From: Runella limosa DSM 17973
Lineage (GTDB): Bacteria > Bacteroidota > Bacteroidia > Cytophagales > Spirosomataceae
DNA: 64,000 nt
Direction: 5' to 3'
Assembly (NCBI RefSeq): GCF_000482465.1
Contig: NZ_AXVJ01000042.1
Location: forward strand, 92,368 to 156,367
Position numbers and translations under genes: made by a program. Of this stretch, positions 1 through 8,411 are shown piece after piece. The notes under the pieces are model-generated. The model made no database searches. It was given only the letters and a program-made list of their open reading frames with translations, and was not told where the DNA came from. Every line of letters begins with the position of its first letter. The first letter of the stretch is position 1.

Positions 1-30
1 ACGGCCTTGATACTCGCAAAAAATAAATGA

Positions 31-3000
31 TTATTTTACTTCCGACAGCAGCGGACTGTGCGTGAGCGGAAGCGATAAGAAAAAGGAGGTGCCGACTCCA
101 TCTTCGGTTTCAAACCAAATATTCCCTCCAGCGTGTTCTACGCCTCGTTTGGCAATGGCCAAACCGAGGCCAGAGCCGCCTTGTTTGGTGCTAAAGTTGG
201 GTAAAAATACCTTCGGACGAATGGGTTCGGGAATCCCGTTCCCGTTGTCCTGAACTTCAATATAGACGTTGCCTTCGTCGGTACGGAGTCGTAGCGAAAT
301 CTCAGGACGGCGCCCTTCGGGCACGGACTGAATGCCGTTGATGATGAGGTTCGTAATGATACGACCAATGAGCTGTCGATCGCCCATGACATTGACCCGT
401 TGTACTCGAATATCCCTTTTTAGGGTAATTTTTGGGTCGTCAGAATACAAATCGGCGGCTTTGTTGAGCACCGACGAAATCTCGAATAACTCGTTTTTGG
501 GCAGGGGCATTTTGGCAAAATCGGAGAACGACGTCGCAATGTCACTGATGTTGTCGATTTGGTCAATGAGAGACTCAAACGTCCGCCGAATTCGCTCGCT
601 TTGGGGCATATTGGGCGGCAAATCACGCAACATCGTTCGCTGAAGTTGCTGAATCGTCAACTTCATTGGTGTCAGTGGGTTCTTAATTTCGTGCGCTACT
701 TGCTTGGCCATTTCACGCCAAGCCGATTGTTTTTCGTTTTTGGCCAATTCTTCTTTGCTTTCGCTGAGTTTTTTGAGCATATCGTTGTACGACTTCACCA
801 ACGTCCCGATTTCGTCGTCTGATTTCCAATCCACGGGTTCGTTGAGTTGGTGTAGGTTGATGCGACGAAACTTCTGCGTCATGATTCGGAGCGGTATCGT
901 CAAAAGGTTAGATGCCCAGTAGGATAGCACCAAAAACACCAAAAACATAATGGCAAAAACGCTCAAAATCGTCGAAATAACCTCAATAATTTGGCGGTCT
1001 AACTCGGGTTTTGAATCAAAATGAGGAATGCTAAGTACCCCCAACGGTTTACTATTGCTACTTGCTCGTACGGTCACGTAGGCCGTACGGTATTGTTTTT
1101 TACCCAACGATTCGTCCAGCAAAACCTCGTTTTCGCGGTCTTGGATAAGGTGAATGTAGGCGTCAGGGTTAATCCACTTGGACAATAGCTTACTTTCGTA
1201 AATGAGCGGTTTGGTGGTCATGTACAACGTACCGTCGTTTGAAAAGAAATTGATGTCCACGTTGGCATCACGGGCAATTTTTTCCAATTCTTCCTTCAAA
1301 GCATCTTGGCTACGTCCGCCACGTTGGTGCTCTTCCAAGTATTGAACAAAGTTGGTAGCAATGTTTTTGGTGCTGGAAAGGTACGAGCTTTCTTGGTTGT
1401 TGAAATAATTGGTACTAATGACACTCAACGTAATCAAAACAATCAAAATAAGCGGCAAGAAAAAGGCTACATTTAATAAGATTTGGATTTTGGTCGTATA
1501 ACTGATTTTCAGCCGTCTGAAGCCATATTTGAGTGCATAAACGGCAATAATACAGATGACGTACAGCACCAATACCAAGTACAAAAACGAAAAATTGGAA
1601 GTCAGGCTTTTGAATGGATACGACTTTGACGACACCACCACATAGCGCTTGTTTTTGTCTCTACTTCCTACGTGTTTGTAATCGTACAAAAGGAGGCCCG
1701 TATCAAAAAGTGTGGAATCATCTAGCACCGTAAGGGGCATTTTACGGTCATAATTGTAGCTGCCCGAGCTGTACATAAGCTCTTTTTGGGCGTCATAAAT
1801 AGCGTAACTATATTGTCGTGTTTCGGGAGTTGGAACAAACTTTTTGTCCATCAATAACTCTGGATACACATTCTTAGGTTGGTCTTCGCGCGGATTTAGG
1901 TTGAGCACGACCCATCCTAGCAAGAGCGAATCTTGCCGAATATCAATCAGGCTGAGGTATTGTTTTTTGAAGTTATTGACAAGGTCATTGATAAAAAACA
2001 AGGAAGGATAATTGGTCTGGTACTTCACTTGTCGATACGGGTGGGTGTAATCATCGAAGTTAAGGGCATCGAACGTATTATCAAGCGGCTGTCCGTCGGC
2101 TTTGAACGAAAGCACTTCAATGTCGTATTTGTCGAAATATTTATCTAAGTGAATACTTTTTACTTTTTGCTGAATGCGTTCGCGGGAGAGAATAGTATCA
2201 CTGATAAATGTTTCCTGAATGTCCACATCTTTACTGATGGCATCTTTGGCGCGGTCGAGCAAAAACTCGCCAAAAGGGTCGTTTTCTGCGATGATTTTTT
2301 GGCCAAATTCCTTCTTGTTTGTGATGTCTTTGCGGTCTTCTTCGGTATAAACGACGTAGGTAGTCACCAACGCCCAGAAGAATGCCCCCGTAAAATAATA
2401 AATGGTGGTTCGATACCGAAACGAATAGAGAATACGAGGAAACCGCGAGAAATAAAGTACAATAAAATAAACGGCGTGAATCCATAAAACCCAGATAAGC
2501 TGGCCGCCAAAAAGCCACAAAAGCAGTACAAATACGCCACAACTCAACAAAAAAATGAGCGTTCCTTGAACGCGATTTTTCGGATTGAAGCGAATAAATA
2601 AGCTGACAAATAAATGTGTTCCAAGGAAATAAATGCTTGAAATACAGATAAATATGGCAATGCAGACAATCTTGAGGATTGAGAATGAAATGCTCAAGGT
2701 GATGTCGAGGGTAAACTGCGATTTTTCGTAGATGTTCTGTAGTTCAGAAAAACATCCGTAAAAGACCCCAAAGCTAAGAATGACAAATAGCCCAGAAAGC
2801 AGTACTTTGGGAACGCCCGAAACACGAAGTAAACTTGAGTAAATTTTGGAACGAAAATAAAAATCTGCCAAATACAACACCAATACAAAAACGACGATGG
2901 AGTTCAGCAGCAAGTCGCCCAAGGACGGAGCAATGGGTGATGACGCGTAAAATTTAGGGTTAAAAATATCGTTCTCGTAAAATACAAACGGAACCCCAAA

Positions 3001-3774
3001 ATACAGCATTCCAAGCCGTAAGAGCATCAAATACAGGGCAAGCAAAACAAAAGCACGCTCATAATGACGCTCGCGGCTCCATCGAAGTATCCAACGGATG
3101 ACGTAAATTCCCAAAAAGAAAATACACAATGCACCCCAAATAATGGTATTGACGGGAGTCGTTTGGTTATAGGTCTCAAACTTTGGAGGAGTAATTGAGA
3201 AAAGGAAATGGGTGTTGTTGTCGAGGACGTTGCTGTAAATAGGGCCCAAACGCGTCGAAATCTGCTGAGGGTCAATCGAAAATAGCTCGGTGTTGTAGCC
3301 CGACTGAAAGTAGTTGTTTTTGTTTTTATAGTGGCTGTATAAATTAATCACCGAAACGACATCAAGGCGGGTGTCATTCTGAACTAACTGCCGCCGACTG
3401 ACCAGAAACTTCCCTTGTTCAAAGGTAACTAGCTGGGTTTGGGCAATTTTACGAATGGATTCGTATTCGGGAATAAAACGATAGTCGGACCAAAACACCA
3501 GTTTCCCATTTTGGAATACGTAATACGGGTATTTGGTTGGGCGACGAAAGGCGGAGAATTGACGAGAACTGTTTTGGGAGGCAATCGTTATGATTTCTCC
3601 TAATTCTTTGTGGGAGAGGTCCAGTTCTTGTTTTACGCGTTCTTTTACAGTCGAAAAATATTTTTCCTCTGATGCTCCTAATGCGCCTCTTTCAAATACA
3701 AAAAACGATAGCAATGCCAACAGAAAAGAAGCAAAGGCCAGAAAAGCAAAAATATGTCGTTTAACTTGCTGCAC
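31..3774 (-). CDS. Giant NtrY-like membrane sensor histidine kinase
   Basis: A 1247-residue sensor kinase. One N-terminal membrane segment (about residues 8-28) is followed by an extracytoplasmic stretch, a block of roughly eight hydrophobic helices (about 210-480), a second non-membrane domain, another helix near 735-755, and a third sensor-like loop between two helices (about 775-975). A HAMP-like linker, HisKA and HATPase_c follow. The phosphoacceptor is His1028 in HEIKNPLTPMKL, the form typical of the NtrY family. The ATPase N box (NLIINGIQSV), G1 (DNGNGIP) and G2 (GGSGLGLAI) are intact. The start codon is GTG. It is much longer than usual kinases because of the extra N-terminal membrane block. 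No response regulator is visible in the window, so signal and partner are unknown. Confidence 0.9.
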   Translation of the reverse strand: MQQVKRHIFAFLAFASFLLALLSFFVFERGALGASEEKYFSTVKERVKQELDLSHKELGEIITIASQNSSRQFSAFRRPTKYPYYVFQNGKLVFWSDYRFIPEYESIRKIAQTQLVTFEQGKFLVSRRQLVQNDTRLDVVSVINLYSHYKNKNNYFQSGYNTELFSIDPQQISTRLGPIYSNVLDNNTHFLFSITPPKFETYNQTTPVNTIIWGALCIFFLGIYVIRWILRWSRERHYERAFVLLALYLMLLRLGMLYFGVPFVFYENDIFNPKFYASSPIAPSLGDLLLNSIVVFVLVLYLADFYFRSKIYSSLLRVSGVPKVLLSGLFVILSFGVFYGCFSELQNIYEKSQFTLDITLSISFSILKIVCIAIFICISSIYFLGTHLFVSLFIRFNPKNRVQGTLIFLLSCGVFVLLLWLFGGQLIWVLWIHAVYFIVLYFSRFPRILYSFRYRTTIYYFTGAFFWALVTTYVVYTEEDRKDITNKKEFGQKIIAENDPFGEFLLDRAKDAISKDVDIQETFISDTILSRERIQQKVKSIHLDKYFDKYDIEVLSFKADGQPLDNTFDALNFDDYTHPYRQVKYQTNYPSLFFINDLVNNFKKQYLSLIDIRQDSLLLGWVVLNLNPREDQPKNVYPELLMDKKFVPTPETRQYSYAIYDAQKELMYSSGSYNYDRKMPLTVLDDSTLFDTGLLLYDYKHVGSRDKNKRYVVVSSKSYPFKSLTSNFSFLYLVLVLYVICIIAVYALKYGFRRLKISYTTKIQILLNVAFFLPLILIVLITLSVISTNYFNNQESSYLSSTKNIATNFVQYLEEHQRGGRSQDALKEELEKIARDANVDINFFSNDGTLYMTTKPLIYESKLLSKWINPDAYIHLIQDRENEVLLDESLGKKQYRTAYVTVRASSNSKPLGVLSIPHFDSKPELDRQIIEVISTILSVFAIMFLVFLVLSYWASNLLTIPLRIMTQKFRRINLHQLNEPVDWKSDDEIGTLVKSYNDMLKKLSESKEELAKNEKQSAWREMAKQVAHEIKNPLTPMKLTIQQLQRTMLRDLPPNMPQSERIRRTFESLIDQIDNISDIATSFSDFAKMPLPKNELFEISSVLNKAADLYSDDPKITLKRDIRVQRVNVMGDRQLIGRIITNLIINGIQSVPEGRRPEISLRLRTDEGNVYIEVQDNGNGIPEPIRPKVFLPNFSTKQGGSGLGLAIAKRGVEHAGGNIWFETEDGVGTSFFLSLPLTHSPLLSEVK

Positions 3775-3877
3775 GAACGTTAAAGATAGGGTTTGAGTTT
3801 ATCCACAACCCTCCCTAAAATCGTGCCAAAAGTTACTTTTATCAAGAAGTATTAATAACTATCTCGCTGTCAGCTAA

Positions 3878-4168
3878 TTATTTTACGACCGTAAAGCCTG
3901 CCCCATTGTCAGTTTCTTCAAAATCGACTTCCGTGCCTATGACATACATCAAGTGACGTTTGTCGATTATTACTTTGATGGCGTCAATTTCATACACTTG
4001 GTCGTGTTCGGTAGGCGTATCAAATCCTAACAAAAACTGCCCAACGCACCCGCCACCTTTCATTCCAACGCGCAAACCGTAGCTGTCAGGTATTTTATTG
4101 GCCGTAAGGGTGTCAATAATTTCGCGTTTTGCCGTCTCTGAAATCCGAATAGGTTGAGCGTTTGTCAT
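3878..4168 (-). CDS. HesB/IscA-like iron-sulfur assembly family protein with only one conserved cysteine
   Basis: A 96-residue HesB/IscA-fold protein. The core GLRVGMKGGGCVGQF matches the family, with Cys41 as the first conserved cysteine. Family A-type carriers end in a CGCG-like motif that supplies two more ligands. Here that site reads DNGAGFTVV with no cysteine, so classical cluster binding is doubtful. I chose the ATG giving MTNAQPIRIS because family members begin close to this point; an in-frame start lies 33 bases upstream at 4201. It is divergent from the 4268 gene and shares the 4169-4267 promoter region with it. A scaffold or regulatory role rather than cluster transfer is possible but is inference. 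Confidence 0.85.
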   Translation of the reverse strand: MTNAQPIRISETAKREIIDTLTANKIPDSYGLRVGMKGGGCVGQFLLGFDTPTEHDQVYEIDAIKVIIDKRHLMYVIGTEVDFEETDNGAGFTVVK

Positions 4169-4267
4169 GTTGTTTTGTACGTTTGTCGCTACCCGACGCA
4201 CTATTTTGGTGATACTTTGCGTTCTTTGCGGGAATAAACCTTGTGTAGGTAATCAAACAACAAATCA

Positions 4268-4792
4268 ATGGAAATCGTCACCGACTTATTGAAAATTATT
4301 CTTCCCTCCTCACTTGTTTTGTACGCTATGTACCTAACTGTAACGGCATTTTTGAAAAAACAATTGACCGAAAAAGAAGTAGAGTTACAGCGTAAAAACG
4401 TAGAAATTGCGTTGCCGATTCGTTTGCAAGCATACGAACGAATGTGTTTGTTTTTGGAGCGAATTACGCCCAACAATCTACTCATTCGTACCAATGGAGT
4501 AGCTACGCAAGCCATTGAATTTCAACAAATTCTTTTGCACGAGGTTCGAGAAGAATTTAACCATAACCTATCGCAACAGGTTTATATGAGTCACGATGCG
4601 TGGGAGCATGTGCGTTCGGCACAACAAGAAGTAATTACGCTCATTAACCAAGCCGCCGCAGAAGTAAAACCTGACGCCGCGCCGATTGATTTGTCGAAAA
4701 AAATCTTTGAAAAAATCGTTCAAGAAAACCGAAACCCAACGGCATTGGCGCTCAAGTTTGTCAAGGATGAAATTCAGCGGGAGTTTATGTAA
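4268..4792 (+). CDS. Membrane-anchored conserved hypothetical protein (DUF7935-like)
   Basis: A 174-residue protein with one N-terminal transmembrane helix (about residues 10-30). A charged, probably helical cytoplasmic segment follows, containing KKQLTEKEVELQRKN and then IALPIRLQAYERMCLFLERI. This arrangement is common in small conserved Bacteroidota proteins and I believe it matches DUF7935, but I cannot verify that. No catalytic motif is visible. It is transcribed away from the HesB-like gene and is followed by a strong hairpin at 4806-4838 that should end its transcript. Function unknown. Confidence 0.75.
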   Translation: MEIVTDLLKIILPSSLVLYAMYLTVTAFLKKQLTEKEVELQRKNVEIALPIRLQAYERMCLFLERITPNNLLIRTNGVATQAIEFQQILLHEVREEFNHNLSQQVYMSHDAWEHVRSAQQEVITLINQAAAEVKPDAAPIDLSKKIFEKIVQENRNPTALALKFVKDEIQREFM

Positions 4793-4805
4793 AAGAGGGA
4801 AATAA

Positions 4806-4838
4806 AACATCTCGAAAGTTCAAAACTTTCGAGATGTT
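4806..4838. terminator. Bidirectional terminator hairpin between convergent genes
   Basis: A perfect 15-bp inverted repeat (arms 4806-4820 and 4824-4838) with a 3-base loop lies between the ends of the 4268 gene (+) and the T9SS-secreted protein gene (-). A and T bases at the stem foot suit intrinsic termination, though the U-tract is short in both directions. Confidence 0.75.
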
Positions 4839-4840
4839 AG

Positions 4841-6028
4841 CTAGCGAGTAACCCATAATTTTTGAGAAACACGACCTCGGTCTGGCGTTTGGTACGTCAT
4901 AAAATAAAGCCCATTCTCAAGGGTTTTATGGGGCCTAATTGTAAGGCTATTGTTAGAAGTTGCCTGAATATCAAACGGAATTTCTTGTCCCAACATCGTT
5001 ATCAGTCGCAAACGGTCAAGCTCAAGATTATCAAACTGTAGGCGTACACTGCTGCCATCCGATGGGTTGGGATAAATGACAAACTGCGTTGCCTCGGCCT
5101 GAGGGCTAACAGCGATAATTTTTGAATAGTCCGACGTGCCGTCTTTGTCCACCTGCTTGAGTCGGTAATAATTGACGCCAGGGAGCGGTGCTTCGTCCAA
5201 AAAGCTGTAATTAATCAATTGACGAGAGTCGCCTGCGGAGGTAAGTTTCCCAATCGTAGCAAATTCTTTTAAATCGGTACTCCGCTCCACGTTAAAATGG
5301 CTACTGTTGATTTCGAGCGCCGTTGCCCACGAAAGTCGTACGCGTTCAGCTTCTGCTTTTCCCCGAAAATACATCAATTGAACAGGGACAATATTTGACC
5401 ACGATAGACTTGACAAGAAAATACTTTGGGTACTAAGTGCACCATTTCTTGCGTCACTTCCACTGCCATAAGTGAGTGTAAAACGTTTTACGCCGCTATT
5501 ACGAAAAGAGACCGTTGCGCGGGTGGTGTCTAAGGGGTCGGCATTGAAACCAGACAATACTTTAATGTGCGCGGCAGTCCCGTTGGACAAATAAGCTGTA
5601 CTGGGATTGTACGTAATTGTGGGTACAACCCCCGTGTTTTTGTCATCGTAAGCTTCGATTGCCACGCGATCTTGGTAGTTACTAAAGCTCAACTCGCGGT
5701 CGATTCCCAATAATGCAAACGATAAATTTGTGACGGGGTCGCTAAAAGTGAAAGAAATCGTAACGACCTGCGTACGGCTTCCGAGATTCATACTCAACCA
5801 CAGTCCCCGCGAGTCACTACGTGGGGTGTTGTTATTAAAACGGTTGGTTGATCCTTGAATGTTGGCTGTTACGGTTACGGGAGGTGTACCTAAGTTCGTA
5901 AAGGTTTGTGACAATGACCCGTCGGGAAGCCATTTGGTTGTTTCTGATTCCGACGTTAGGTCAACAAACCCCTGCCCAAACGAAAGTTGAGTGCAAAGTA
6001 CCGCCAACAAAACCAATAAACCCCTCAT
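4841..6028 (-). CDS. Secreted protein with a C-terminal type IX secretion (T9SS) sorting domain
   Basis: The protein starts with a signal peptide (MRGLLVLLAVLCTQLSFGQ) and ends with a T9SS type A sorting domain of about 80 residues. The domain begins FVIYPNPSDGSSVRLQF and contains the usual GLYFMTY strand. The central part (NVERSTDLKEFATIGKL, YSFLDEAPLPGVNYYRLKQVD) is the fibronectin-like stretch that often precedes this domain. The N-terminal 220 residues are beta-rich without a recognised catalytic motif. I chose the ATG at 6028 because it gives a clean signal peptide; the open frame extends 21 bases upstream to 6049. The product should be exported by the Sec and then the type IX system and anchored or released at the surface. 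Substrate unknown. Confidence 0.85.
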   Translation of the reverse strand: MRGLLVLLAVLCTQLSFGQGFVDLTSESETTKWLPDGSLSQTFTNLGTPPVTVTANIQGSTNRFNNNTPRSDSRGLWLSMNLGSRTQVVTISFTFSDPVTNLSFALLGIDRELSFSNYQDRVAIEAYDDKNTGVVPTITYNPSTAYLSNGTAAHIKVLSGFNADPLDTTRATVSFRNSGVKRFTLTYGSGSDARNGALSTQSIFLSSLSWSNIVPVQLMYFRGKAEAERVRLSWATALEINSSHFNVERSTDLKEFATIGKLTSAGDSRQLINYSFLDEAPLPGVNYYRLKQVDKDGTSDYSKIIAVSPQAEATQFVIYPNPSDGSSVRLQFDNLELDRLRLITMLGQEIPFDIQATSNNSLTIRPHKTLENGLYFMTYQTPDRGRVSQKLWVTR

Positions 6029-6138
6029 AAATCGTAAACAGTTACACATTCTCGTTGTTATTTTGATTCTACAAAATATATACGTAAGAAATGAAACAAA
6101 GATAGTTAAACTTTGTAAAAAAGTTACATTAAGCTTTT

Positions 6139-7584
6139 TTACAATTCATTAGCAAACTCAATTGCCTTTCTCAAGGCGGCTAGTTTGTTATTCACTTCTT
6201 GCATTTCAGAGGCAATATTTGACTTGGCCACAACTCCCATGCCAGCTTGGTAAAACAAAGTATTGTTTTTACTCAAAAATGTACGAATCGTAATGCAGTG
6301 ATTGAAGTCTCCGTTGAAACTAATATGCCCAAGTGCGCCGCCATAAATGCTACGATTGGTACGTTCGAGGCGGTTGATGATGGTCATGGCGTTGTGTTTG
6401 GGAGCGCCCGAAAGCGTTCCTGCGGGGAAGGTATCTGCCACAAGCTGAAGCGGATTTACCCCTTCACTCATCTTGCCTGTTACTTTTGAAACAAGGTGAA
6501 TGACGTGCGAGAAAAACTGAGCTTCTTTGTAGGTTTCTACTTTTACCACGTCGCAGCTACGGCTCAGGTCGTTGCGAGCAAGGTCAACGAGCATGACGTG
6601 CTCGGCCGTTTCTTTGGGGTCAGCGGCTAGTTGACGGGCCAGTTCGGCGTCTTTTTCGTCGTCGCCCGTGCGGCGGAAAGTACCCGCAATGGGGTGGATT
6701 TCGGCGTGGCCATTTTTGATGAAGATTTGTTTTTCGGGTGATGAACCAAATACTTTGTATCCGCCAAAGTCAAAGAAAAACAAGTAAGGCGAGGGATTAA
6801 CCGAACGCAAAGCACGGTAAACGTTGAACTCGTCACCTTCAAATTTTTTGCTAAATCGGCGAGAAGGAACAATCTGGAAAACGTCGCCGCGCAAGCAGTG
6901 GTTGATGCACTGTTGGATAATCCCCTCCATTTCGGGGTCGGTTACGTTGCTCTGTTCACTTTCTTGGGCTTTAAAGCGGAAAGTAGCCATTTTAGGCGCT
7001 TTTACAATCATTTCGAGCGAGTCTAAGTCCATACCCATCGACTTGCTATGATTCGCGTCGTCGCGCGTTACGCCATAATTGTGTTCAAAAAGATATACTT
7101 CGTCTTTGAAGTGGTTGAAGGCAATCACAAACCGATACACCCGATACACCATCTGCGGAATGGCATTGTCAGGGGTTTTGTCTTGAATCTCAATGTCTTC
7201 AAAATACTCCACCGAATCGTAGGTAATGTGCCCAAACAAGCCGCCGTTGATGAAAGGGTGTTCGTTTTTAGGAGCGTCGAAGCGTTGAATAAAATCATGC
7301 AACGTCTGCATGGCCTGTTTGCGACGAGGCAAGCGGAACGTTTCTTCGCTGCCATCAGGAAAAGCTTGAGTAACAACGTCTTCATCGATGACAAAAGAAG
7401 CAACGGGGTCGCAAGCGATGACGCTAAAGCCGTGTTCCATGCCGTGATACTCGGCACTTTCGAGCATTACAGTGTAAGGAAACTTATCGCGAAGTTTGAG
7501 ATAAACGCCCACGGGCGTAAGCATGTCACCTAGCAATTTTCTGCTTTGGGTACTGATTTTGAAGGTAGTGTCGGTGGTTGTCAT
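6139..7584 (-). CDS. trpE: Anthranilate synthase component I
   Basis: A 481-residue chorismate-utilising enzyme that makes anthranilate with the glutaminase TrpG, the first step of tryptophan synthesis. The C-terminal domain carries the family signatures GSSPEKQIF, PIAGTFRRTG, DLARNDLSR, FPAGTLSGAPK and GGALGHI. The N-terminal LES motif (residues 41-43) corresponds to the tryptophan feedback site of TrpE proteins, which argues for TrpE rather than PabB. The gene appears to stand alone: no trpG or trpD follows, and the next gene downstream encodes the T9SS protein. Transcription should be controlled by the attenuator at 7615-7772, which ends 31 bases before the start codon. Confidence 0.97.
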   Translation of the reverse strand: MTTTDTTFKISTQSRKLLGDMLTPVGVYLKLRDKFPYTVMLESAEYHGMEHGFSVIACDPVASFVIDEDVVTQAFPDGSEETFRLPRRKQAMQTLHDFIQRFDAPKNEHPFINGGLFGHITYDSVEYFEDIEIQDKTPDNAIPQMVYRVYRFVIAFNHFKDEVYLFEHNYGVTRDDANHSKSMGMDLDSLEMIVKAPKMATFRFKAQESEQSNVTDPEMEGIIQQCINHCLRGDVFQIVPSRRFSKKFEGDEFNVYRALRSVNPSPYLFFFDFGGYKVFGSSPEKQIFIKNGHAEIHPIAGTFRRTGDDEKDAELARQLAADPKETAEHVMLVDLARNDLSRSCDVVKVETYKEAQFFSHVIHLVSKVTGKMSEGVNPLQLVADTFPAGTLSGAPKHNAMTIINRLERTNRSIYGGALGHISFNGDFNHCITIRTFLSKNNTLFYQAGMGVVAKSNIASEMQEVNNKLAALRKAIEFANEL

Positions 7585-7614
7585 GTATCATTTGAGATTG
7601 AGGTGCATAAAAAT

Positions 7615-7650
7615 AAAAAGCCCGCTGTTTGATGAACAGCGGGCTTTTTT
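7615..7650 (-). terminator. Attenuator terminator of the trp leader
   Basis: An 11-bp GC-rich stem (arms 7619-7629 and 7635-7645, loop 7630-7634) flanked by A and T runs gives a strong intrinsic terminator on the minus strand, between the trp leader peptide and trpE. Its promoter-proximal arm and loop (7631-7639) can instead pair with 7677-7685 to form an antiterminator. Confidence 0.92.
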
Positions 7651-7700
7651 GGGTAAAAAAGTGAGCATAGTGCTATCTGTTCATCTCGGAAAAGAAGAAC
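7631..7700 (-). promoter_or_regulatory. trp attenuator antiterminator and 1:2 hairpin segments
   Basis: Read on the minus strand. Region 1 (7693-7700, just after the Trp codons) pairs with region 2 (7679-7686) at 7 of 8 positions with a 6-base loop. Region 2 (7677-7685, GATGAACAG) is a perfect 9-base complement of region 3 (7631-7639, CTGTTCATC), the start of the terminator. A ribosome stalled on the Trp codons would cover region 1, free region 2 and favour antitermination. A ribosome that reaches the stop codon, which lies inside region 2, would allow termination. Confidence 0.88.
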
Positions 7701-7737
7701 GCCACCACCAGCTTGTATTTTTTACGTTTGGATTCAT
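7681..7737 (-). CDS. trpL: trp operon leader peptide with three consecutive tryptophans
   Basis: An 18-codon open frame upstream of trpE encodes MNPNVKNTSWWWRSSFPR. Codons 10-12 (7702-7710) are three consecutive TGG tryptophan codons, the hallmark of a trp attenuation peptide. The stop TGA sits inside antiterminator region 2, and the codons just after the tryptophans form region 1, as classical attenuation requires. The start codon lies only about 5 bases after the predicted -7 box, so the leader mRNA is probably almost leaderless. Named trpL by function; the sequence itself is not expected to be conserved outside close relatives. Confidence 0.9.
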   Translation of the reverse strand: MNPNVKNTSWWWRSSFPR

Positions 7738-7741
7738 GTCA

Positions 7742-7772
7742 CAAAAGTACAATCGTGTTTTAAAAAACCAAA
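7742..7772 (-). promoter_or_regulatory. Promoter of the trpL-trpE transcript
   Basis: On the minus strand TTTG (7769-7772) is followed after 19 bases by TACTTTTG (7742-7749). This is an exact match to the Bacteroidota -33/-7 consensus TTTG-N19-21-TAnnTTTG. Transcription should begin near 7738, at or next to the trpL start codon. Confidence 0.85.
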
Positions 7773-7800
7773 TTTTTATTTTGAGAGGTATTGAGAACCC

Positions 7801-8388
7801 TTACTTTTTCTTGTAGAAGTTATAGATGACCGATACCTGCAACGTGCGATTGTAGAGTGACTCCGTGCTGGTGCTCGAAATATTGGTAAAACCGTGTATA
7901 TAGCGAAGGTTGAGGCTAAAGTCTTCGGCCATGTCCATAAAATCAAAGCGAAGCCCAGAGCCTAAACTAAATTCGTTTTTACGAAGGGGAACAATCGTGT
8001 TTGGGTTATGAAGCAAGTAGCTGATTTCGGGGGCTACTTCCAACGTAAGACCTTCGGTGATGGTGTAGCCTACCGTTGGCACAAAACTTCCGTAGTTAAA
8101 GTTGTTGCGAACTACCTGAAACTCCCCCTTGAATGTTCCACCGCGTACAGAAAGTTGTACTTCGGGCTGGAAAACCCATTTTCTATCGGGTGTACGATAA
8201 CGAAAAAATACGCCCAAATTAGGGTGTGATTGGCGTTTGAGGCTGTAAATAAAGTTTGGAGAATAGGTACTTCGCGCAATGTTCAAGCCTGCCTTTACCC
8301 CAAAATGTGGTTTAAGATAGAGCGTTTGGGCTGAAGCACCGAAGGTTAAAAATGCGAAAAAAAGTAATAATTTGTGTCTCAAATTCAT
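7801..8388 (-). CDS. Outer-membrane beta-barrel protein
   Basis: A 195-residue protein with a signal peptide (MNLRHKLLLFFAFLTFGASAQ). Alternating-hydrophobicity strands follow, as in the Bacteroidota OMP_b-brl_2/PorT-type small barrel family: FGVKAGLNIARSTY, FFRYRTPDRKWVFQPEVQLS, LTLEVAPEISYLL, FSLNLRYIHGFTNI. It ends in an aromatic-rich strand (LQVSVIYNFYKKK), as barrel proteins do. No enzyme motif is seen. It lies 23 bases downstream of the YqgE gene and may share its transcript. The ligand or role is unknown. Confidence 0.85.
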   Translation of the reverse strand: MNLRHKLLLFFAFLTFGASAQTLYLKPHFGVKAGLNIARSTYSPNFIYSLKRQSHPNLGVFFRYRTPDRKWVFQPEVQLSVRGGTFKGEFQVVRNNFNYGSFVPTVGYTITEGLTLEVAPEISYLLHNPNTIVPLRKNEFSLGSGLRFDFMDMAEDFSLNLRYIHGFTNISSTSTESLYNRTLQVSVIYNFYKKK

Positions 8389-8411
8389 TGTGATAGTTAT
8401 TAAATAGTCTT

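Noticed and set aside
7048..7533. A 161-codon plus-strand frame inside trpE
   Set aside because: Shadow of trpE on the opposite strand.
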